Shown here: positions 1 to 8,106 of the stretch, piece by piece
How positions within the stretch are numbered: position 1 is the stretch's first letter
How the letters are laid out: the number at the start of each line of letters is the position of its first letter
Assembly: GCA_947494925.1 (NCBI GenBank)
Contig: CANLWS010000011.1
Span: 62,001 to 126,000 of the forward strand
Direction of reading: 5' to 3'
Source: an uncultured Alteromonadaceae bacterium
GTDB taxonomy: Bacteria; Pseudomonadota; Gammaproteobacteria; Enterobacterales; Alteromonadaceae
Length of the DNA: 64,000 bases
Position numbers and translations under genes: made by a program
Notes under the pieces: model-generated
Seen by the model: the letters and a program-made list of their open reading frames with translations, nothing else
Told to the model about the DNA's origin: nothing
Database searches by the model: none

Positions 1-3
1 CCT

Positions 4-1251
4 GTGCTTGGGATTGCAAGCCTCAAGCAAGCCACTTCATCTTACGCCAATCCCATACTTTACCTGTTTCTCGGGGCCTTTATTCTGGCCCTTGCCGTGG
101 AACGTTGGCAACTGCATAAACGAGTCGCGATGGCTATCCTCAGCTACACGGGAACAGACGGTAAACGTCTGATTGCCGGTTTCATGATCGTTGCTGCTTT
201 GCTTTCAATGTGGATGACCAATACGTCCACTACCATGATGTTAATGCCAATAGCCTTGTCAGTGGCCACTGTAGTCACGGATCAGATTGAGGAGTTGTCT
301 TTACAGAGAAAGAAAGACTTCCAGATTGCCATTTTGCTAGGACTGGCGTTTGCGGCAACAATCGGTGGATTGGCGACGCTGGTGGGCACCCCTCCAAACG
401 CTTTATTGGCGGCTTTTATCAGCGAGAATTATGGCATTGAGATTACCTTTGCCAGTTGGATGATGGTTGGGGTTCCGGTCACTGTCATAATGTTGCCTGT
501 GGCCTGGTATGTACTGACGCATATTTCCTTCAAAGTCGATATTCCAGCCAGTGATAAAGTCCAGCAACATATCGAAAGTCTGAAATCTGATTTGGGAAAA
601 ATAACCAAGCCAGAAAAACGCGTGGCCATCATCTTTGCGTTAGTGATCCTGTTCTGGATGTTGCGGCGACCTTTATCTGCCTGGTTACAAATCGATTTCC
701 TGAGTGATCCGGGTATCGTCATGTTTGGTGCGTTGTTGCTGTTCCTGTTACCCAGTGGCTCGAAAGAACAAGCTAAACTGATGACCTGGCAGGATACCTC
801 TTCATTGCCCTGGGGAGTGCTGATCCTGTTCGGGGGCGGGTTAAGTCTGGCATCAGCTGTGGCTTCAACCGGTTTAGCAAAATATTTGGGTGAGAGCCTT
901 GTGCCCCTTGGCAGCTTCGGACTTTTCGCGCTAATTATTGCAGCCACTGGCCTGGTAATATTTTTAACTGAATTGACCAGCAATCTGGCCACCACAGCGA
1001 CCTTTTTGCCTGTTGTGGCAGCTATTGCCTTGCAACTTGATGTGACGCCCCTGATGTTGTGCGTACCTATCACCTTGGCTGCAAGTTGCGCGTTTATGTT
1101 ACCTGTGGCGACGCCGCCTAATGCTATCGTATTTGCGTCCGGAAAAATTGCTATTCCCCAAATGGTGAAAGCAGGTGTTTTGCTCAACTTTACCGGCTTA
1201 TTTTTACTCACCGTAGTGTCAATCTGGTGGGCGCCGGCGATTTTGTTATAA
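4..1251 (+). CDS. DASS/SLC13-type anion symporter, 5' end outside window
   Basis: Inner-membrane transporter of the divalent anion:sodium symporter family, which moves sulfate or di/tricarboxylates with Na+. The 415 visible residues are almost wholly hydrophobic helices. Two family signatures are visible: TNTSTTMMLMP in the first half and TELTSNLATTATFLP in the second, the inverted-repeat SNT-type motifs that bind substrate and Na+. Each is followed or preceded by a Gly/Pro-rich loop (GTPPNALLAAF; ATPPNAIVFASG). Family members usually have about 450-480 residues and the frame is open to the window edge, so the GTG at position 4 is probably internal and the N-terminal helices lie upstream. The SGNH gene starts 25 bp downstream. 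The substrate cannot be assigned from sequence. Confidence 0.85.
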   Translation: MLGIASLKQATSSYANPILYLFLGAFILALAVERWQLHKRVAMAILSYTGTDGKRLIAGFMIVAALLSMWMTNTSTTMMLMPIALSVATVVTDQIEELSLQRKKDFQIAILLGLAFAATIGGLATLVGTPPNALLAAFISENYGIEITFASWMMVGVPVTVIMLPVAWYVLTHISFKVDIPASDKVQQHIESLKSDLGKITKPEKRVAIIFALVILFWMLRRPLSAWLQIDFLSDPGIVMFGALLLFLLPSGSKEQAKLMTWQDTSSLPWGVLILFGGGLSLASAVASTGLAKYLGESLVPLGSFGLFALIIAATGLVIFLTELTSNLATTATFLPVVAAIALQLDVTPLMLCVPITLAASCAFMLPVATPPNAIVFASGKIAIPQMVKAGVLLNFTGLFLLTVVSIWWAPAILL

Positions 1252-1276
1252 ATCAGCACGTTATAGAGGCGGAGTT

Positions 1277-2077
1277 ATGAATCAAAGAGTCAGAAAAAAC
1301 AGATTGTTATACATGATCTTGTTTCTGTTGGTCAGCACAAAAGTGTGTGCTGAGTTGCCAAAACCTGAGGTTAAATTGGACAAGCCTGTGCATCGGGTCT
1401 TATTTGTTGGCAACAGTTTCAGTTATTACAACAACGGTGTTCAGAATCACCTTAACTCATTGGTAAAGGCGGCTGGTCTGCGGGAAAAGGGTAAGACCCG
1501 CTTTCGCTTAAGCACTTTGTCAGGTGGGGGATTATATGAGCAGCAAATCAGCCATTTATTGAAACCTCAAAATCGCGTCTGGGACATGGTGGTTGTTCAG
1601 GGACACAGTCAGGAACCTATCAATCAGCATGCTGCTGCTTTTGCCAGCAATGCAAAAAGGCTGACTAATGATATACGAGAAAGTGGTGCCAAAGCAGCCT
1701 TGTTTATGACCTGGGGGTACGAAAACCAACCCGAAATGGGAGAGGCGTTGGCCAAAGCTTACATCGAGCTGGCCAATCAACTGGATGTTCTGGTTGTGCC
1801 TGTCGGATTAGCCTTCTCTGCAGCAGAAAATAACTATCCGGATATACGCCTCTTTGTACCCGATATCAAAGCGATAGGCCCTCAGGGTAAGACAACCTTT
1901 CTCAAATCCGTTAAACATCCCAGTAAAGCTGGTACCTATCTGGCTGCCTGTGTGTTTTTCAGTACCTTTTATCAACGTTCAGCTGAGGGGCTGCCTTATC
2001 ATGCGGGTATGGATCCCAAGCAGGCAAATAAATTGCAAAAAACTGCCTGGGACGTGGTGCAAAACTTCTATCAATGA
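1277..2077 (+). CDS. Secreted SGNH/GDSL-like hydrolase (DUF4886-like)
   Basis: Predicted exported esterase-like hydrolase of 266 residues. Residues 1-25 form a signal peptide (basic start, hydrophobic LLYMILFLLVS, cleavage near VCA). Block I is VLFVGNSFSYY with the putative nucleophile Ser47. A Gly-rich stretch LSGGGLYEQQ follows, then VVVQGHS, and a C-terminal HPSKAGTYLAA block supplies the catalytic His. The order fits SGNH hydrolases, and the GNSFS opening resembles DUF4886. A Shine-Dalgarno-like GAGGCGGAG stands before the ATG. It follows the anion transporter at short distance, so co-transcription is plausible. The substrate is unknown; acetyl or other ester groups are typical for the fold. 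Confidence 0.7.
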   Translation: MNQRVRKNRLLYMILFLLVSTKVCAELPKPEVKLDKPVHRVLFVGNSFSYYNNGVQNHLNSLVKAAGLREKGKTRFRLSTLSGGGLYEQQISHLLKPQNRVWDMVVVQGHSQEPINQHAAAFASNAKRLTNDIRESGAKAALFMTWGYENQPEMGEALAKAYIELANQLDVLVVPVGLAFSAAENNYPDIRLFVPDIKAIGPQGKTTFLKSVKHPSKAGTYLAACVFFSTFYQRSAEGLPYHAGMDPKQANKLQKTAWDVVQNFYQ

Positions 2078-2082
2078 CGTTT

Positions 2083-2970
2083 TTATAAAGACAGCAGCAT
2101 ATCTATCAGATTAGGTTGGGGTGACAAATCAATTTTGTCCAGACGAGTGTTGGTGTGCGTCCACATGCCTTTGATTCTGCCTCTAAAGGCATCTTCGTTA
2201 AACTCAAATGCAGCGACGCCGCTTTTTTTAATTTCTGCCACTAAACCATCTCGAACTTCGATGGAATCTCGCTCCGCAATCCATAATATAAAGAGTCTCA
2301 AGGTTTCTATTTGCTTATCTGTGTAAGCATGAAACTGCGTATAACCTCTGAAGGGTTGGCTTAGTGTTACGATATCCTCTGTTGCAACGCGTCGGCCAGT
2401 GTAGGTCTTACCGTCTTTCAATTGGCCAAAGTTGCAGACTTCTATACCGAGAGAGTGTTTGTGTTTGTATGCGGAACCGCTCTCGCCCAAGTGATAGGCC
2501 CATGCGCCTTCCGGCATGCATTGCACCACTTCGCCATCATAACGATCATCATTATCTTTGATTGAACGACCACCCAACAAAAATTCGGTGGCGACGGGGC
2601 CGCGGTTATCTTTTGCCCAGCTATCTACCTGTCTATAAGGGTTATTCCACCCCAAAGTATGATGTAAAAACAGGTATTCTTTGCTCGTGGGGCTGTCGAA
2701 ATATTCGCCATCGGGTAAGAAATATTTGTTAACTGTCAGACCTTCATAGGGCGAGTAGACTTTTTCTGATTGATCTGTAGTGACCGTTGCTGCGCGCAAG
2801 GCGCCCAAGGTTTGACTGCCGACAATGCCGTCCACCATCAAGCCGTTTTCTCTCTGATAGGTTTCGACCGCTTCTTTTGTTTCCTGATCGAATACACCGC
2901 TGGGCTTTAATCCGAGTGCTGATTGGAGCTCTTTTACATCCTGACCTTTAGATCCTAGTTTAAGTAACAT
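2083..2970 (-). CDS. N-acetylmuramoyl-L-alanine amidase with N-terminal peptidoglycan-binding domain
   Basis: Predicted zinc amidase cutting the MurNAc-L-Ala bond of peptidoglycan. Residues 3-60 are a PG_binding_1 domain (LGSKGQDVKELQSALGL ... VDGIVGSQTLGAL). Residues about 95-285 are an Amidase_2 (AmpD-like) domain with HHT at 103-105, AYHLGESG around 159-165 and SLGIEVCN around 173-180. A further His lies in FHAYTD. No signal peptide is visible, so export or a phage/lysin-like origin is open. It converges on the SGNH gene with only 5 bp between the stop codons. The reported protein is 295 residues. Confidence 0.85.
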   Translation of the reverse strand: MLLKLGSKGQDVKELQSALGLKPSGVFDQETKEAVETYQRENGLMVDGIVGSQTLGALRAATVTTDQSEKVYSPYEGLTVNKYFLPDGEYFDSPTSKEYLFLHHTLGWNNPYRQVDSWAKDNRGPVATEFLLGGRSIKDNDDRYDGEVVQCMPEGAWAYHLGESGSAYKHKHSLGIEVCNFGQLKDGKTYTGRRVATEDIVTLSQPFRGYTQFHAYTDKQIETLRLFILWIAERDSIEVRDGLVAEIKKSGVAAFEFNEDAFRGRIKGMWTHTNTRLDKIDLSPQPNLIDMLLSL

Positions 2971-3069
2971 GTCCTGTACCCTTTTTACTTTGAAAGCGTA
3001 AGTATAGGAGTGATTTCAAAAGGTGCTTGAAAATTAGAGGTTTGTGCGTCAGAAATAAAATCGCAGACA

Positions 3070-3095
3070 TAAAAAAAGCGGGCAAAGCCCGCTTA
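3070..3095 (-). terminator. Rho-independent terminator of fadE
   Basis: Read on the minus strand, the 8-bp stem AAGCGGGC / GCCCGCTT with a TTT loop is followed by a run of T (A run at 3071-3077 on the plus strand). It lies about 20 bp past the fadE stop codon. Confidence 0.9.
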
Positions 3096-3112
3096 CTACT
3101 CGTTTCTTCGAA

Positions 3113-5356
3113 TTATGCTGCAGAAGCTTGTTGCTCTTCTGTCGCTTGAGATTCGTCAATCAAGTTTAAATCAAAGTCGTACTCGTCGACTCGAACTGCC
3201 AACTTACGTTTCTCATTATAATCCAGTGCCAGACGCGCTTCTTCGGCAGTTAATTCACCTTTCTCAGTCAAAACATTCACGATGTTTTCAAATGAAATGT
3301 GAGGAACAACCGGGTTAGCTCGTAGGGCTTTTTGTATTTTCTTCAACAACGGCATAGCAGCATGTTTCGCTTTAAATGCCTGTTCGTTGATATCGTTGCC
3401 ATCACCAGGAATAACTTTAACCAGGTGAGTCAATTGACGCTTGATGCTGCTGTCTTGCATTGCTGCTTCAGACAATTCACGTTTCAACTGGTCAGAAATT
3501 CCTGGAACTGAAGTCGTGTATGTATTTGTCAGAACACGCATTAGTCCACGAACTACAGTGTTCGGGAAGTTTGCGACAAATGCATTTAGTGAAGTCTCTG
3601 CCTGTTGCAGACACCATTGGATCGCATAGTCAAAATACGGCTTGGCTTCGTGGCGATTTTCCACACGTTGCTCGTAATAACGCACAACAGCCATTGCAGC
3701 ATAAAGGTAACTCATTACATCACCCAGACGGGCAGACAACATTTCTGCTTTCTTCAAATCACCGCCCAATACAAGCAGAGACAGGTCAGCAAGAGGTGCC
3801 ATTTTGGCAGAAACAGCGTTCATACGCTTCTCGTACTTTCTTACTTCCGGCAATGCAGACTCAGCACCGCGAGTGAAAGTTAAGTAACTCTTTGAGAAGC
3901 TGCGAAGTGCATTCTTGACGCTGAATCCAACTGTTTTACGCAGAACTTTGTTGAACTCCGCATCAGCATCAGAATCGTTGCTGTGGATCAGGTCAACCAT
4001 TTCTTTCAGGTAAGGGTGACAACGCATTGCGCCCTGACCAAAAATCATCAAACTACGGGTCAGGATATTCGCACCTTCTACCGTGATACCGATAGGTTGT
4101 GCAGCATATGCGCTGGACAATGTATTTTGTGGACCACGTTGAATCGCTTTACCTGCCTGTACATCCATAGCTGAGTTAAGCACATCACGGCCTAGCTCAG
4201 TCATGTGATACTTAGCCATTGCCGTGACAACGCCAGGCTTAAGTCCCAGGCCCAGACCTTCAGTGGTCAAAATTCGCATAGCTTCGACAACGAATGTTTT
4301 ACCTGCGATATCTGCAAGTTGTTCCTGAATGCCTTCGAAACGGCCGATTGGCACGCCAAACTGCTCACGAACAAAAGAATATTCTGCAGTAGACTTCAAT
4401 GAACCTTGTGCAGAAGCCGTACCCATTGCTGGCAGAGAAATACCACGACCTGCACCAAGACAAGCAACCAGCATCTGCCAACCACGACCAATGTTCTTCT
4501 GGCCGCCAATGATAAAGTCCATTGGGATGAAAACATCGTTACCACGTGTTGTACCGTTGTAGAAACGTACGCCTAGTGGGTCGTGTCGATTGCCCAGCTC
4601 AACACCCGGGTGAGACTTAGGGATCAGCGCACAAGTGATACCCAGTTCAACTTGATCACCAAGAAGACCATCAGTATCGAATACTTTAAATGCCAGACCT
4701 AATACGGTCGCAATAGGTGCCAGGGTAATGTAACGCTTGTCCCAGGTGACCTTAAGACCAATAACTTCTTTACCTTCCCACATGCCTTTAGTGACAATGG
4801 CAGCGTCAGGAATGGCGCCGGCATCAGAACCAGCTTCCGGGCTGGTTAAGGCAAAACAAGGAATGTCTTTACCAATGGCAAGACGAGGTAACCAGTGATT
4901 TTGTTGCTCTTGCGTACCGAAGTGCATTAGTAGCTCACCCGGACCTAAAGAGTTTGGCACCATTACGGTTACAGCCACTGCGCTGCTCACTGTAGACAAG
5001 GTAGCTACAATAGTAGAGTTAGCGTAAGGGCTGAATTCCAGACCACCAAATTTCTTTGGAATGATCAGGGCAAAAAATTTGTTAACAGACAAGAAATCCA
5101 GAATTTCCTGTGGGATGTGCTTTTCGTTTTGAAGTTCGAAATCGTCGACCATTTCCAAAACTTGCTTTACAGGGCCGTCTAAAAAGGCCTGCTCTTCAGC
5201 ACTCAATTTGGCTTGTGGAACGTTTCTCAAAGCCTGCATATCAGGTTTACCCTGATAAATCGAAGACTCAAGCCATACGTCACCCGCGTCTAGCGCTTCC
5301 TGTTCTGTAATGGAAATAGGTGGTAATACTTTTTTAAGGCTCGTTCTAATACTCAT
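3113..5356 (-). CDS. fadE: Long-chain acyl-CoA dehydrogenase, FadE type
   Basis: Cytoplasmic or membrane-associated flavoenzyme for the first step of fatty-acid beta-oxidation (acyl-CoA to trans-2-enoyl-CoA). The 747-residue length, far above the ~380 residues of ordinary acyl-CoA dehydrogenases, and the C-terminal DUF1974-like helical extension are typical of FadE. The flavin/substrate region CFALTSPEAGSDAGAIPD and the helix-rich C-terminal ACAD segment around FVREQFGVPIGRFEGIQEQ are clear. It is slightly shorter than E. coli FadE (814 residues), mainly at the N-terminus. The gene stands alone, with a terminator downstream and a FadR-like half palindrome just upstream of the start. Confidence 0.92.
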   Translation of the reverse strand: MSIRTSLKKVLPPISITEQEALDAGDVWLESSIYQGKPDMQALRNVPQAKLSAEEQAFLDGPVKQVLEMVDDFELQNEKHIPQEILDFLSVNKFFALIIPKKFGGLEFSPYANSTIVATLSTVSSAVAVTVMVPNSLGPGELLMHFGTQEQQNHWLPRLAIGKDIPCFALTSPEAGSDAGAIPDAAIVTKGMWEGKEVIGLKVTWDKRYITLAPIATVLGLAFKVFDTDGLLGDQVELGITCALIPKSHPGVELGNRHDPLGVRFYNGTTRGNDVFIPMDFIIGGQKNIGRGWQMLVACLGAGRGISLPAMGTASAQGSLKSTAEYSFVREQFGVPIGRFEGIQEQLADIAGKTFVVEAMRILTTEGLGLGLKPGVVTAMAKYHMTELGRDVLNSAMDVQAGKAIQRGPQNTLSSAYAAQPIGITVEGANILTRSLMIFGQGAMRCHPYLKEMVDLIHSNDSDADAEFNKVLRKTVGFSVKNALRSFSKSYLTFTRGAESALPEVRKYEKRMNAVSAKMAPLADLSLLVLGGDLKKAEMLSARLGDVMSYLYAAMAVVRYYEQRVENRHEAKPYFDYAIQWCLQQAETSLNAFVANFPNTVVRGLMRVLTNTYTTSVPGISDQLKRELSEAAMQDSSIKRQLTHLVKVIPGDGNDINEQAFKAKHAAMPLLKKIQKALRANPVVPHISFENIVNVLTEKGELTAEEARLALDYNEKRKLAVRVDEYDFDLNLIDESQATEEQQASAA

Positions 5357-5368
5357 AATTTACTCATC

Positions 5369-5385
5369 CGCTCATCTGACCAGTT
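5369..5385 (-). promoter_or_regulatory. Possible FadR-type operator upstream of fadE
   Basis: On the minus strand the 17-mer starts AACTGGTCAGA, which equals the left part of the enterobacterial FadR consensus (AACTGGTCNGACCNGTT). The right half (TGAGCG) matches poorly. It lies 12 bp before the fadE ATG, a position suited to repression. PsrA controls fad genes in many Alteromonadales, so FadR control is only a suggestion. Confidence 0.35.
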
Positions 5386-5843
5386 GAAGGTAATACTACA
5401 TAAATTTCTGTTCAGATCAAAATATTCTGCAAAAAATGTTAACGGCTTGTTGGATCGAAAATGTAAGTTAATTCTTATAAAGCTATTAAAAACAGCGGTT
5501 TATAGGGTTTCTAAGGGTATGAAAAAATATCCGTATATATTCAAGCTAATACCTGATGCTGGTGATTGTTAAAGCAGTGTGAATGAAATTTGGACAATGG
5601 AAAGTGTACTGGCATCGTTTAAAAACCATACAAATTTAGAGGTTACACTACCAAAATGTGACAGATTTCATGGGGAACTTATAAAATTCAGCCAATCGAC
5701 GTCATTAGATGCAAGATTGTTCGAGAACCTTTTGGCTTCTTCAATATGAAATGCTTCAGCAACAATGCAGCAAGTTATTTCTCACAGCAGTTGTCGGCAG
5801 CTTTGGTGCATTGAGTTGAAAGGTGCGAGACGGGAGAACCAGC
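5386..5843. other. Intergenic stretch, mostly without recognisable content
   Basis: About 460 bp between the fadE promoter side and the end of the GH92 operon. A GTG-initiated frame of 56 codons (5579-5749, plus strand) is open, but it has no good ribosome binding site and no family I recognise. No clear terminator for the minus-strand operon is visible after 5844. Confidence 0.4.
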
Positions 5844-8096
5844 TCATTTCGTTAAGGATAACTTTCCTCCGTTAACTAACTCCTGATGCGAAACAAAACC
5901 TTGTTTTTTCAATTTGATGTTGTTGAGTGAATTCGATTTGTCAGTTGATTCGATGACCAGCTGTTCCCCTGGGTAATATTGTTGATTCAAGCGAATAGTC
6001 ACTTGATCAAAAGCTGGGCTGACGACTGCATAGTCCACAATACCGGGTGACGTGGGATAGAGCCCCATCATACTGAACACTAGCCAGGCTGATAATGTCC
6101 CGGCATCATCATTACCTGGGATACCCTCAGCCGTATTATGGTAGTGCTCATTGATGAGTTCTTTGACTTTAGTTCGGGCGCTGACTTGTTGACCTGATAC
6201 AAAGTTAAAGAGATAGGGGTAGGCTATATCTGGTTCATTAGCCATGTCATAGTTGTTGGTGGTGAAGGTTTTATTGAGCTGTTCAATAAAACGTTCATTT
6301 CCACCAAGCAGCTCGATGAGTCCCGGGATATCGTGGGGAACGTAAAAACGATAGTTCCATGCGTTGCCTTCAATATAGCCCGGAGCAGGTTCGAAGTTCC
6401 GGCCTAGTTCCTGGTCGTAAGGCGTTAACCAGCTCCCATCACGTTGTTTAGGCCGCAACATGCCCGTCGAGGCATCGAACAGTTTCCGATAGCCTTGCGC
6501 ACGTGTCAGGTATTTAGCGCTGTCCTGTGTGTAACCCAGTGCTTGTGCCAGCTGACCCAGGTTAAAATCTGCCAGGTAATATTCCAGGCTGGTGGACACG
6601 CTTCCGTCATAGGGGCCTTCATCATCCACAGGTACATATCCTAGACTCAGATAGTCCTGGTTTTCTGGGCGAATAGGGTTGTTAGAAGCAGTATCAGCGG
6701 ATTTTTGCATGGCGGTATAGGCCTTGGTGACGTCAAAATCCTTAATACCCCTTAGGTATGTATCCGCAATGACTACGCTAGCAGGATCACCCACCATCAC
6801 CTGGGTTTCCATTCCCAGTAACTCCCACTTTGGTAACCAGCCGCTTTCTGTGTACATATCCAGCATGGATTTTACCATGTCCGACTGAATCTCAGGATAA
6901 ACCAGACTCAGTAAAGGGTGTACATTGCGGTTTGTATCCCAAAGAGAATAAACTGAATAGCGGTTTTTAGCCGTCGTTGTTTTGATATTTCCAAACAATG
7001 GGCCAGAAGCTTGTCGGTGCATCTTCATCAATGGGTAGTCGCCATTAACATCCTGTATAATGCTGGGGTGGATGAGCGTGTGATAAAGAGCACTGTAAAA
7101 CAGCGTTTTATTTTTTTCTGAGCCTTTTATTTGGACCCTGCCGAGTAAATCATTCCAAGCGGATTCAGACGCTTTTCGGGTGCCGGAAAAATCAAATCCA
7201 GGCTGCTCAGCATTGAGATTTTCTCGCGCATTTTCGATGCTGACAAATGACACGCCAACTTTCACTTGAATTTGTTCAGATGCTTTAGTATCAAATTGAA
7301 AATATGCGCCTATGTCGTCACCAGATAGTATTTGTCGGTAAGAAGGGTAGGGTTTGATGGTATCGTTGTAACCAATCCAGTCACCCTCTACACCAGAGTA
7401 TTCAGGCATTTTCTTAAATCCGCCAAAATTGCTGGCCCCTCGATTGAAACGGATGACAAAATAAACGGGCCTGACGTCCTGCGGGTTGTAGCAGAATGTA
7501 CCTATTGTGCGACTCCCCTCAATTTCTGAATCAGACACGATCCGTAGCGAGGCGCCTGTCTCGTTCGTCAGACCTTCGCCAAGATTAACAATGACGTTGG
7601 CTTTTCCTTTCGGAAAGGTATATCGACTCAATCCGGTTCGTCGGCTACTGGTCACCTCAGCAAGCACGCCGTATCTATCGAGCTCTGAACGGTAATAACC
7701 AGGAGTGGCAAGTTCGTTTTTGTATTTTGAACCGTAAGATTCAGCATCCAGATCCAACTCACCACTGGTTGGCATCAGCAGGACAACACCCAAGTCAGGG
7801 CAACCCACGCCGCTGAGATTGACGTGGCTGAAACCGGTTAAAAACTGATTTTCTTTTACATAAACACGAGAATTCCACGCTGCGTCTTGTTCAAATTTAT
7901 TCAAATCCGGACGATGCGCCACATTGTATGGAGCGACTGAGGTAAGGGAATGCGGGAATTGAGCACCTGGGTGGGTTGCACCGAAGTTTGAGGTACCAAT
8001 AAAAGGGTTCACGTAATCTGTCGGTGATTTTGCCTGCGCAACGAAAGTTACGAGAAGAAGAACGAGCGTGTAACCAAGTGTTAGAGCTTTTATCAT
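5844..8096 (-). CDS. GH92 alpha-mannosidase (copy A), secreted
   Basis: Calcium-dependent inverting exo-alpha-mannosidase of family GH92, predicted periplasmic. The start chosen is the ATG at 8096, which gives a clean signal peptide (IKALTLGYTLVLLLVTFVAQA); a longer frame reaching 8168 would overlap the upstream gene and put 24 hydrophilic residues before the signal. The mature protein opens with VNPFIGTSNFGATHPGA, typical of GH92. EGNAWNYRFYVPHD holds the expected catalytic acid Glu, and PGNDDAGTLSAW holds the Asp pair for base and Ca2+. The usual HGNEP segment is here MANEPDIAYPYLF, which suggests a linkage preference different from its neighbours. It is the last gene of a six-gene minus-strand operon, 10 bp after the GH92 copy B stop. 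Confidence 0.93.
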   Translation of the reverse strand: MIKALTLGYTLVLLLVTFVAQAKSPTDYVNPFIGTSNFGATHPGAQFPHSLTSVAPYNVAHRPDLNKFEQDAAWNSRVYVKENQFLTGFSHVNLSGVGCPDLGVVLLMPTSGELDLDAESYGSKYKNELATPGYYRSELDRYGVLAEVTSSRRTGLSRYTFPKGKANVIVNLGEGLTNETGASLRIVSDSEIEGSRTIGTFCYNPQDVRPVYFVIRFNRGASNFGGFKKMPEYSGVEGDWIGYNDTIKPYPSYRQILSGDDIGAYFQFDTKASEQIQVKVGVSFVSIENARENLNAEQPGFDFSGTRKASESAWNDLLGRVQIKGSEKNKTLFYSALYHTLIHPSIIQDVNGDYPLMKMHRQASGPLFGNIKTTTAKNRYSVYSLWDTNRNVHPLLSLVYPEIQSDMVKSMLDMYTESGWLPKWELLGMETQVMVGDPASVVIADTYLRGIKDFDVTKAYTAMQKSADTASNNPIRPENQDYLSLGYVPVDDEGPYDGSVSTSLEYYLADFNLGQLAQALGYTQDSAKYLTRAQGYRKLFDASTGMLRPKQRDGSWLTPYDQELGRNFEPAPGYIEGNAWNYRFYVPHDIPGLIELLGGNERFIEQLNKTFTTNNYDMANEPDIAYPYLFNFVSGQQVSARTKVKELINEHYHNTAEGIPGNDDAGTLSAWLVFSMMGLYPTSPGIVDYAVVSPAFDQVTIRLNQQYYPGEQLVIESTDKSNSLNNIKLKKQGFVSHQELVNGGKLSLTK

Positions 8097-8106
8097 TAGT
8101 CGGTTC

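Noticed and set aside
429-1259. Minus-strand frame of 276 codons opposite the anion transporter
   Set aside because: No recognisable protein; the plus strand encodes an obvious membrane transporter with family motifs.
3441-4562. Several plus-strand frames opposite fadE
   Set aside because: Antisense shadows of the acyl-CoA dehydrogenase; none has a plausible start region or family.
5579-5749. 56-codon GTG frame behind the GH92 operon
   Set aside because: No ribosome site, no known family; kept only as a remark in the intergenic entry.
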